Of a stretch of DNA of 38,642 bases, positions 21,878-30,000 are shown in pieces (the stretch's first letter is position 1; each line of letters begins with the position of its first letter). A program made the translations under genes and the position numbers. The notes under the pieces were generated by a model, which saw only the letters and a list, made by a program, of their open reading frames with translations, did no database searches and had not been told where the DNA came from. The DNA is from a virus. The stretch is from the IMG/VR virus record IMGVR_UViG_3300043540_000789, positions 1 through 38,642 of that record, one strand, 5' to 3'.

Positions 21878-24800
21878 TCAGGAGTACACGAAGACTGACA
21901 GGTCCGCGCCAGGATAGACGGTCCCGACGGCGGTAATGGCGAGCCGGATATTGGTGTTGGCCGGAATCGTCTCGGCCCCATCGATCTGCGCCGCGGTGGC
22001 CGCAGCGGATTTACTGCCCGCCGGAATCGTCAGGGTCATCCAAGGGTCGCTCCCGGCGCCGATATAGATAGACAGGACCAGCGCCGAGCCCAGCGGAGCG
22101 GACTTCAGATACGCCTTCACCGCGCCGGCGGTGAAATCCTTGGCGAGATAGAAGGCGGGTGCCGCGTCGGCCTGGATCCCCAGCACGCCATTGGCCGGGA
22201 GCGTGAAGCCCGCCACCTTGCCGGCGCCCTCCGCGCCGAACACCCAATCCTCGCGCAGGGGCACGTCGCCGTCGCCCGACTCGTTGCCGTTCACATCCAC
22301 GGTGAAGCCGGCGACCAGCAGCGCCTGATCGATGTAGTTGTCCGTGGGGATATTCAGCGTTACCGCGCGTAGGGAATCGGCGTTGTTGATCGTGGTCGAG
22401 TCGCCCGTGTAATCCCACGCCGGCGCCTCCACAATCCAGACGGAGGTCTGGTCGAGCACCAGGGGCAGGTCCCAGGACAACTGCGTGGGCGTGTTGCCGG
22501 TGATCTTGCGCAACTGGCCGCGCCCCGTGCCCGCAATCACGCGCAGAACGTTGCCGACCTCCGATCCGGGCGCCATGCCATCGGGGTACTCGACGTTCTG
22601 ACAACCCGAGTCGGTAATCTGCGTCGGAGTTGCGGAGTTCTCCGCGTCGGCCTTGTATCGGATCACGAAGACGTCATCCACCTGGACCGACAATTCCTGA
22701 CGGCCCGTAACAACCGCCTGGGGCGAGACGGTGAGCGTGCCCGTGGCGCTGTCGTAAGCCGTGATCGTCAGGTTGAGGAACGGCGCACTGCTCTCAGGCC
22801 GCCCAATGATGGACAGGACCCGCCCGACCGGATTGAACGAGGTCAAGTGCTCGGTGTCGATCAGCCAGGAACTGACGATCTGGTTCGGAGCGTTCACCGC
22901 AGTTACCGGCGCGCCGATGATGCCGCTGTGGGCGATGCGCTTCCCCTTGACCCGGATTTTCGACACATACGGGGATGGCAGGGCCCACGTCGAACGCGCC
23001 AGAGGACCGCCGAACGTGATCGACCCCGGCGTGTACGTGTTGTTCTCTCCGGGCGTCAGGTTTCCGGTTGCCTGTGCGCAGATCTGGCCGTCCTCAGCGC
23101 CGACGAACAGAACGTAGCAGGCCAGCCCGGCGACCGCCGGCCACGTAATGTTGTCCAGCGTGAAGGAGCCGCCGGCCTGCTGACCGGTGCAGATCAGGAC
23201 GATGTTGGAGGGCGGCGATGGCCGTCCGTCCGAATCGATGGCGCACAGGGCCGCACGCAATGTCGTATTGGCGGGGAGCGAGCCGCCGGTCGTGGACCGC
23301 AAGCTCGATCCGATCCCCGGCGCGCCAGCACCCGGCGAGAACTGGTTCACCGGCAGTTTCCCGGTGATGATGAGATTCGCCAGCGCGCTGCCGTCGGCTA
23401 GGATCGTGTACGTCTGGTTCGAATCGAAGGTCCACTCGTTCGGGAACAGCGCGTCCCACGAGGCGGCCTGCACCTGGTAGGGCGCCCAGGCGGGGCCCAG
23501 GGGGATCGGATAGAAGAGGCCGGGAAGCGGCGCGGGCGTCACATCCGCCGGCTTCGGTCCCTGGTCCAGGTCGTACATCGAGTCGGTAACAGTCTGCGCC
23601 TCGATCTGGACGGACCAGTCCTTCCGCAGGCTCCACCGTTGTATCCGGAACTTGCCGGTCCCGCCGGGAACGTCGGGGTGCGTGATCGAGACGACTTGGC
23701 CCACCTCGTTGCCCAGTCCCAGGAGGGTCGTGCCCCAAGTGGCCACGCGCGCACTGCGCCACTCGGTGGGATTGATGCCGCCAATTTCTTCGCGCACGCG
23801 CGTGGCCGCGATCCGGAGCGCCTGGCTGAGCGTCGAGCAGCCCACCGAGTGCATCTGGCTGGTGAGCGGCGACTGCGCGCGGCCGTAATAGGCGGCGTGG
23901 CTCTTATCACAGTACTCGGCGGTGTTGGCCTGGTAAGCGTATGCCACGTCGGCGAAGGAAAGGACGAGCTTCTCGAAGGCCGCCTGAATGGGCGTCAACC
24001 GCAGGCTCTGAAACAGCATGTTGGCCTGGGTGTACGCATCCACCGCACTGGCATTGATGCGGCACCCGAGCTTCAGCTTCCCGAACTCCCAGGTGTAGAA
24101 CCCGAGACAGCAGTTGAGCACTTCCGCCAGCCAGTCCCGGAATGGCTTCTGTGTGCTGATCACGCCTTGGAACTGGAACTGCGTCTCGGTGATCGCGTAA
24201 GTATCCACTTCGGCATACCCGGCGGCCACCGCGTCGGCGATCGGCAGAACGACCAGATTCTGCTGCCCGTCGTAATAGTTCTGCGGGTCGCTGCAATACT
24301 GAAACGTCCAACTGCCGTCCGGATTGCGGTTGATCTGCGCGCCGTTCAGCACCTGCCCCTCGGCGGTGATCGAATACGCCGTGCCGGACGTGGCGCCCAG
24401 GATCGGGGGTACCTGGGCGGCGGCGATCTCGGCGGCGCCGCTTCCGTCGCCCGCGATGAGCGACGGGAGCACGAACGCCGCCACTTGATCCGCCGACGCG
24501 GGCCCGGAGCCGCCGGCGGGGTTCGAACCGGTCGAGGGATCGCCATAGAGCCCCATGGCCCGCAGCACCATGTTCACGGCGATCCAGAACGGGTTCACCA
24601 GGCCGCGAACCGCCGACCGGTTGCCGTCTTTATCCCACGTCCAGCCCCATAGGCCGAAATCGATCGGGACCTTCATCTGGTGCTGGTCCGGCGTGCTGGG
24701 CTGGATCTTGCTGTCCTTCTGAATCCGGATCTCGCAGGCCGCGGTGCCTGCCGCGAAGATGTTCGGTTGCCACACCTGCGGACTGCCTTGGCCGAGCGAG

Positions 24801-26302
24801 AATGAATCGGTCGCGGGATTCGCCGGGTCGTTGCCAGGGATATAGCGCAGGCCGTATCCCGGTTGGTACTTCGAGACGTTCAGATTCCCATCGAGTTTGA
24901 GGCCCTGCCAGAGGAATCCATCCACCATCGGCGCGACCACGTACCGGTAGCCATCGGCATTCTGGACCACCATCGAAGCGGTGAACCCGCCCAGCGGGCC
25001 GGCGCCCAGGATGCCCAGGGAATCGGCATAGTCGGACTCGTCGCGATAGGCAACGAGCATCGCTATCGCGAAGAAGGCGAACAGCGGGTTGCCCCCGCTG
25101 TTGCACCAGATTTCGGGCAGCGCGAGGCCCCACACCGTATCGGAGATGATCGACGTGGCAGTGACCTTATTCCGGCCGAGTCCGGCGAACCCGGTCGAAT
25201 TGTCCAGGATGTTCACGCCCTGGGGATCGGCCTGCTGGCCGCCGAAGTACTTGGCCATGCCGTGCGCCTGGCAGCCGTTGGCCGACTCCAGGTAATAGTC
25301 GCAAGACGCCGGATCGCCGCCGCTCCCGTGGGCCGCGTAGGGACAGTTCACGCCGTCGTCGAAGATCTTCCAGCACTGCCGGCTAACCACGCGCTCCGGG
25401 TACTGGTTCATGATCTGGAAGAACCCGTCGGAGCACGTTACCGGGAAACTGGCAGTGCCATCGCTCACGAAATTCTGGATAACGCCCTTCCACAGTTGGA
25501 GCAGGATGCCGGAATTGACGTGGAACAGGCACAGATCGATCTCGGCGTACTTGAGATCCGTGTCGTTCGCCAACTGCGTCATCACCCGGTCGGCGTTGCC
25601 GAACGTGAAGCGCACGTTGTCCGACGATCCCTTGATGTCCTGGGAGATGATCGCGTCGGAGCCGGGTTCGCCGATGCCGATGAGCCGCGGCAGGTACAAC
25701 TGGCTGCCGACGGTGACGCGCCGGTCGGAGAGGTAGATGTCCGGCACCGCCTGCTCGCGCACGCGGATGTGAATCAGCGGCACAATCTGCTGCACCTCGG
25801 ACGACAACGCCGTCGAGAGCGCGCTCGAGGGGAACCGCACGCAGGTGGATGCGACCGTGTAGCTGGGCGCCTGGGCGGGATCGACCACCTCCACGAAGGT
25901 CAGTCCGGCCTGCACGGCGTTGCGGAGGTACTCCAGTGAAAGCGGAGCCTGGTCGAAGGTGACGAGCGTAGCCGTCGTCGTGCTATCCGGATTCGGAACG
26001 TTGTACGTGAACGCCTTCCACGCCCCCTGCATGTCCTCCCAGAAGGCGCGCAGCGCGCGGGATTCGCTCCAGTTGAGGTTCGGCCTCCGGAACTGGAACT
26101 TGCGCGGGCCGATGCCGGAGTAATACCGCTGCTCCTGTTTGGCGTCGAGCGTCCCGAAGCGGTGGACGATCACACTCCGCTCCACGGACATGCCGAACGG
26201 ATGCTGCGTGACCAGCGGGAATACCTGGGTGCCCGAGATGCCGGAGCCGCCGGTTGATAGGACAATGCCCGGAACCGTAATCCTGCCAATCGTGTCGCTC
26301 AT
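21878..26302 (-). CDS. Fused tail tip protein (L-like and J-like/baseplate hub domains)
   Basis: 1474 aa. Residues ~150-360 resemble the minor tail proteins of the lambda gpL/BR0599 type: YLPRLIGIGEPG, then a four-Cys block CWKIFDDGVNC, PASCDYY, NGCQAHGMAKYFGG (~305-355), like the Fe-S-binding region of gpL. Residues ~700-950 look like a J/gp27-type hub: FRDWLAEVLNCCLGFYTWEF, then VREEIGGINPTEW and GNEVGQVVSITHPDVPGGTG. The last ~450 residues are beta-sandwich-like (fibronectin/Ig-type strands) and may reach the fibre. It overlaps the upstream gene as ATGA. Two genes that are separate in lambda appear fused here. It should form the tip that contacts the cell envelope. Confidence 0.85.
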   Translation of the reverse strand: MSDTIGRITVPGIVLSTGGSGISGTQVFPLVTQHPFGMSVERSVIVHRFGTLDAKQEQRYYSGIGPRKFQFRRPNLNWSESRALRAFWEDMQGAWKAFTYNVPNPDSTTTATLVTFDQAPLSLEYLRNAVQAGLTFVEVVDPAQAPSYTVASTCVRFPSSALSTALSSEVQQIVPLIHIRVREQAVPDIYLSDRRVTVGSQLYLPRLIGIGEPGSDAIISQDIKGSSDNVRFTFGNADRVMTQLANDTDLKYAEIDLCLFHVNSGILLQLWKGVIQNFVSDGTASFPVTCSDGFFQIMNQYPERVVSRQCWKIFDDGVNCPYAAHGSGGDPASCDYYLESANGCQAHGMAKYFGGQQADPQGVNILDNSTGFAGLGRNKVTATSIISDTVWGLALPEIWCNSGGNPLFAFFAIAMLVAYRDESDYADSLGILGAGPLGGFTASMVVQNADGYRYVVAPMVDGFLWQGLKLDGNLNVSKYQPGYGLRYIPGNDPANPATDSFSLGQGSPQVWQPNIFAAGTAACEIRIQKDSKIQPSTPDQHQMKVPIDFGLWGWTWDKDGNRSAVRGLVNPFWIAVNMVLRAMGLYGDPSTGSNPAGGSGPASADQVAAFVLPSLIAGDGSGAAEIAAAQVPPILGATSGTAYSITAEGQVLNGAQINRNPDGSWTFQYCSDPQNYYDGQQNLVVLPIADAVAAGYAEVDTYAITETQFQFQGVISTQKPFRDWLAEVLNCCLGFYTWEFGKLKLGCRINASAVDAYTQANMLFQSLRLTPIQAAFEKLVLSFADVAYAYQANTAEYCDKSHAAYYGRAQSPLTSQMHSVGCSTLSQALRIAATRVREEIGGINPTEWRSARVATWGTTLLGLGNEVGQVVSITHPDVPGGTGKFRIQRWSLRKDWSVQIEAQTVTDSMYDLDQGPKPADVTPAPLPGLFYPIPLGPAWAPYQVQAASWDALFPNEWTFDSNQTYTILADGSALANLIITGKLPVNQFSPGAGAPGIGSSLRSTTGGSLPANTTLRAALCAIDSDGRPSPPSNIVLICTGQQAGGSFTLDNITWPAVAGLACYVLFVGAEDGQICAQATGNLTPGENNTYTPGSITFGGPLARSTWALPSPYVSKIRVKGKRIAHSGIIGAPVTAVNAPNQIVSSWLIDTEHLTSFNPVGRVLSIIGRPESSAPFLNLTITAYDSATGTLTVSPQAVVTGRQELSVQVDDVFVIRYKADAENSATPTQITDSGCQNVEYPDGMAPGSEVGNVLRVIAGTGRGQLRKITGNTPTQLSWDLPLVLDQTSVWIVEAPAWDYTGDSTTINNADSLRAVTLNIPTDNYIDQALLVAGFTVDVNGNESGDGDVPLREDWVFGAEGAGKVAGFTLPANGVLGIQADAAPAFYLAKDFTAGAVKAYLKSAPLGSALVLSIYIGAGSDPWMTLTIPAGSKSAAATAAQIDGAETIPANTNIRLAITAVGTVYPGADLSVFVYS

Positions 26303-26715
26303 GCCACCTCGACCAACTCCAAGCCCTGCACGTTCGACCGGCAGAGATCCGTGCTCTGCGCCCAGTCGCCCCGGAACACCACGGTGACCCGCCCCTGGGT
26401 GCCGTTGCCGGTCGGGTCGTAATTGCTTCCGATCTGCTGGCCGGCGGCCACGTCGAACGGGTTGTAGAAGGCGAACGGGGTCAACCCGCCGTTGTGCGAC
26501 GCCAGGAAGTTATAGAGTGCAGCCACCGCCGATGCGCTCAACCGTTTGTTCTGCCGGAATGTCCGGCGCGAGGTCTGCGCCAGTTGGGAGCGGTGGATGG
26601 TTCCGTCGTGATACTGATTCTGGAGTTGCGCATACTCGCGCACCTCGGTGAACGCGGTGCACAGCGAGGCGGGCATCACGCCGTCCGGCGCGGCTGGCTG
26701 GAGATTACCGGGCAT
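26299..26715 (-). CDS. Distal minor tail protein (gpM/DUF2460-like)
   Basis: 138 aa. It has FTEVREYAQLQNQYHDGTIH near the N-terminus, AVAALYNFLASHNGGLTPFA with FYNPFD in the middle, and RVTVVFRGDW near the end. This set (a helix, the F-Y-F-x-P motif, then paired strands) is typical of siphophage distal tail proteins between the tape measure and the tip protein. Its order here (tape measure, this gene, L/J fusion) matches that. The start shows no good ribosome-binding site. The 73-bp gap before it is shared with the divergent plus-strand gene at 26789. Confidence 0.78.
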   Translation of the reverse strand: MPGNLQPAAPDGVMPASLCTAFTEVREYAQLQNQYHDGTIHRSQLAQTSRRTFRQNKRLSASAVAALYNFLASHNGGLTPFAFYNPFDVAAGQQIGSNYDPTGNGTQGRVTVVFRGDWAQSTDLCRSNVQGLELVEVA

Positions 26716-26728
26716 ACGATCAAAAAGT

Positions 26729-26740
26729 GCGAAAATTCGC
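26729..26740. promoter_or_regulatory. Palindrome in a divergent intergenic gap
   Basis: GCGAA-AA-TTCGC, perfect 5-bp arms, in the 73-bp gap between the minus-strand distal tail gene and the plus-strand 101-aa gene. Suitable as an operator. A TTGCGT nearby could be a -35 for the plus-strand gene, but no good -10 is seen. Confidence 0.4.
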
Positions 26741-26788
26741 CTTGCGTTTTCGGACGAACGAAGTGGTGGATAGTGCGAGGTGACGAAT

Positions 26789-27094
26789 ATGCATCACAAA
26801 ACCGCCAAAGAAACGGTCATCGAGGAGTGCCGCCGGATCGAGACGCTCCTACTGGCGCTCGCCGAAGCCGCCGGCCGCCGGTTCCACGCGCCGCTCGATG
26901 AGCCGGACTTCGAGAGTACCGACGGGCCCGATTACGCCTGGGGCCTGCGCCGGTTGCGCATCCATTGCGAGCGCGTGGCGCAATTCACGGAGGGCATCGA
27001 CGCCGACCTCGATGCCGCCTTGCACAAGATCTCGATGGAAAATATCCGTGCCAACCCCCGCGAGGCGCGGCCAGCGATGTTCCAGGTCAACTGA
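26789..27094 (+). CDS. Small helical protein, plus-strand cargo (101 aa), unknown function
   Basis: The ATG at 26789 has GAGGTG about eight bases upstream. The product is almost wholly helical and charged: MHHKTAKETVIEECRRIETL, then a loop with Asp/Glu/Pro (DEPDFESTDGPDYAWG), then helices RRLRIHCERVAQFTEG and LDAALHKISMENI. It reads like a three- or four-helix bundle with no membrane or catalytic motif. It runs against the late genes and its stop overlaps the convergent tape-measure stop by eight bases. Size, strand and isolation fit a moron-type accessory gene, for example an exclusion or anti-defence factor, but function is unknown. Confidence 0.6.
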   Translation: MHHKTAKETVIEECRRIETLLLALAEAAGRRFHAPLDEPDFESTDGPDYAWGLRRLRIHCERVAQFTEGIDADLDAALHKISMENIRANPREARPAMFQVN

Positions 27095-30000
27095 CCATCA
27101 GCCCCGGCACCTGCATGTTGGCCGCCTGTTGCGTGCGGCCGTAGCTCCCGCCCTGCGCCGCCATGGACTGGTCCATCACGAATTCCGGCGTAATCGGCGT
27201 GCCGTTGATGTTAAGTGCGATGGTCGTGCCGCCCATTCCTCCGGCTGGCAGCACGCCGGGCGTGGGATACGGACTCGTGGCGATCCCGCCCAGCGTCGGG
27301 ATGCCCGACTGGTAGCTGTGCCACTGGTTGTTCTGGAAACTCGCCTGTTGGTAGAGGTTGCCGCCAACCTCCGCGAGGCTGCCGCCGTAAGGCGTCGCGG
27401 CCGACAACGGCATCTTCTGGCCGGTGGCTTCGGAGTAGAGCATCACCAGTTGGCGCACGCTGGGCGAACGCACCGCCACTGAGATCTCGCCACCGAACTG
27501 TTGCTGCGCGATGGCGACCACCTGTTTGACCGTGCCGCTGTTTTTCGGTATGTCAACGCCGTAAACCTGCTTGATCAGCTTCGCCGCGTGAGATTCGGGA
27601 GTCTCCACACCGAAGAGTTTCTCCCCAAACCCGATCCCAAACCCGGCTGCCGCGCCAATCCCGGCTCCAAGCAGTGCGCCAGCGGGGCCAAACTGCGCAC
27701 CCATGCCGGCTCCGACGAGTGCGCCGCCTGCCGTATCCATGGCCATCCCGCCCCAGGTTCCGCGGTGCGAGCCGACCATCCCGCTCATTCCCAACATGAG
27801 GCCGGCAGTCGTCGCCGCCGGGGACGTGAGCACGGAGCCGGCATAAGCCCCAAAACTGGTGCCGGTAGCATCCCACATCTTCTGGTTGATTACGGCGCCC
27901 TTAAGGTTCGCGAGCGATCCCTTCAGGTTCGTGAGCGAGAACCCAGAGCGATCGCTCGTGCCTCCCACGCCCACCATCGCAATAGGACTCCAGCCCGAGC
28001 GCTGCACCCCACCAACCCAGGGCGCGGGGGTGTATCCACCGGCCGGGGAATAACCGCCCGCCCCGCTGTCGCCACCACTGGAGCCGCTACCAACCGGCGT
28101 CGGCGCGTAAATAATCGTGCTGGCTGATGCCGTCTCAGAACCGGCGCCGAACAAAGGCGGGATGTTCACGGTGCCGATGCCGGGAACAGGAATCGGCAAC
28201 GAAGGCGCGCGCCCGCCCATCATCGGCTGGATCATCGACTTCGCGAACCAGCCCAGCACGCCGGTGTTGCTGTGCAATTCGAACGTCAACGCATCGATGC
28301 TCCGCTTCAGCGTATCGGCCCGTGGCACTACCGCCTCGCCCTCGTGGACGACCGCCGTACCGGTCCTGGCGACCGTGCCGCCCTCGTCGTACTGCGGCAG
28401 TTTCCCGCGACCGCCCATACGCCCGCTCTGCTGGCTCCGGATTTGCCGCTCCGTCTTGACGAATGCGTCGCGCAAATGTGGATAGAGCGCGTCCAGCAAC
28501 TCACTGGCCGCGTGCGTGGTCTCTGGAACATCCACTGGAGAGCCGATGTAGTTGCCGCTGGGGTCCAGTTCCGGATCGCGGTTCGCCATGATCATGCGTC
28601 GCGTCTCGCCGCTCTTCGCGCCGCCTTTGCGGCCGAGGGCGACACGTTGCTCATGCGTCATTCCCCACACGTCGCGCCCGCCCTCCTTCCAATACCATTC
28701 GGACTCCGGATCGCTCACGCCCCTGGGACCGATCTTCGGCTTCCGCATGTACTCCAGGTTGCGCGGCGCGCGCACGGAAGCGGAACCTGAGAGCGGTTCC
28801 ATCCCAAGCAGTTCACGCGCCGAGTCCGTGAGGCGCATCCAATCGCCTTCGCGCTCCGCGAGGCCTTTGCGGACCAACGCGGCGCGAACCTGCGACGACT
28901 GCTCCGTGAGCTTCAGGCTTTCGAACGGCTCCTCCCAATTGATCGGGCCGTGCTTCATCGCCGCCAAATACAGCGCCTGCCCGATGCCCTGCCCGCGCAA
29001 TTCCTCGGGGATGCCCATGGTGCTGATTCGCTGTCTACTGGCCGGGAGCTTCGGATTGTAGACATCGCGAATCAGCCCTTCGCCACTGTAGGACACGTCC
29101 TCATTGGCGCCCGGCCACGTGAATCGCTGCTGCGGACCCAGCCAGAGCGTCTGGCCGGGCATCTCCATCCATTCCCCAGGACGGGTCGTCACCTGGACCT
29201 TTTTCACCATGCTGGCGATGCGGGCCAACTTCGCCTCGTCGCTCAACGCCGCGTATCCGCTCGCTCCCGGCGGGCCCATCGGCACCATGCCCAGCATCAC
29301 GCCGTCCCTGCGCTCGGGCGTCATCGCTGCCACACCGCCGGTCAACAGGGCCATGAGGCTCTCGCCGACGCTGATACCGGCAGGCCCGCCCAGTGCGCTG
29401 AGGCCAGCGGGCAGTGCGACGTTGAACAGGCCCATGGTGGCCTTCTCCAGTGCCGCATCCGTCTCCGGCCCGTAATGGCCCACCAGGTTCACGCTGGGCG
29501 GCAAGCCCATATTCCGGAGGCGCTTCAGCGGGATTACCAGTTCCGGGCCAGCCTCGCCCACAATGCTCGGTCCCGTGACCACGCCGCCTTCGGCGAACCG
29601 CGGCAGGCCTCCGGTATTGCGGAGCATCTGCGTCAGGAAGCCGGAAGGCGACGCAACCCCGATATTCGGCGCCACCGCACCGCCCTGGGACGTGAGCGCG
29701 GGTACGCTCCTGCCCATGAACTCCGAAAGGACGGCGGTGAGCAACCAGATCGCGTTGGAGTTCTGCTTCGTGGCCGTCGTGTTGTCGGACGTGACCGTGA
29801 TCGGATCCTGCTTGATGCCACCGCCGAAGGATCCGCCCAGGATGCTGGCGATGCCGCCTTGGCCGAACAGCAACGGGTGAATGGCATTGGCAACCATGCC
29901 GCCGAGACCCTCCTCGACGGGCTTCAGCGTGGCGTCGCGGACGGTCGACCCGAGTTGCTTTGGGAAATCGCCCGGTTTGGTGAAGAGCGTATGCGCCAGC

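Noticed and set aside
23639-25939. Two long plus-strand ORFs opposite the tip protein
   Set aside because: They lie fully within the well-supported L/J fusion and have shadow-type composition.
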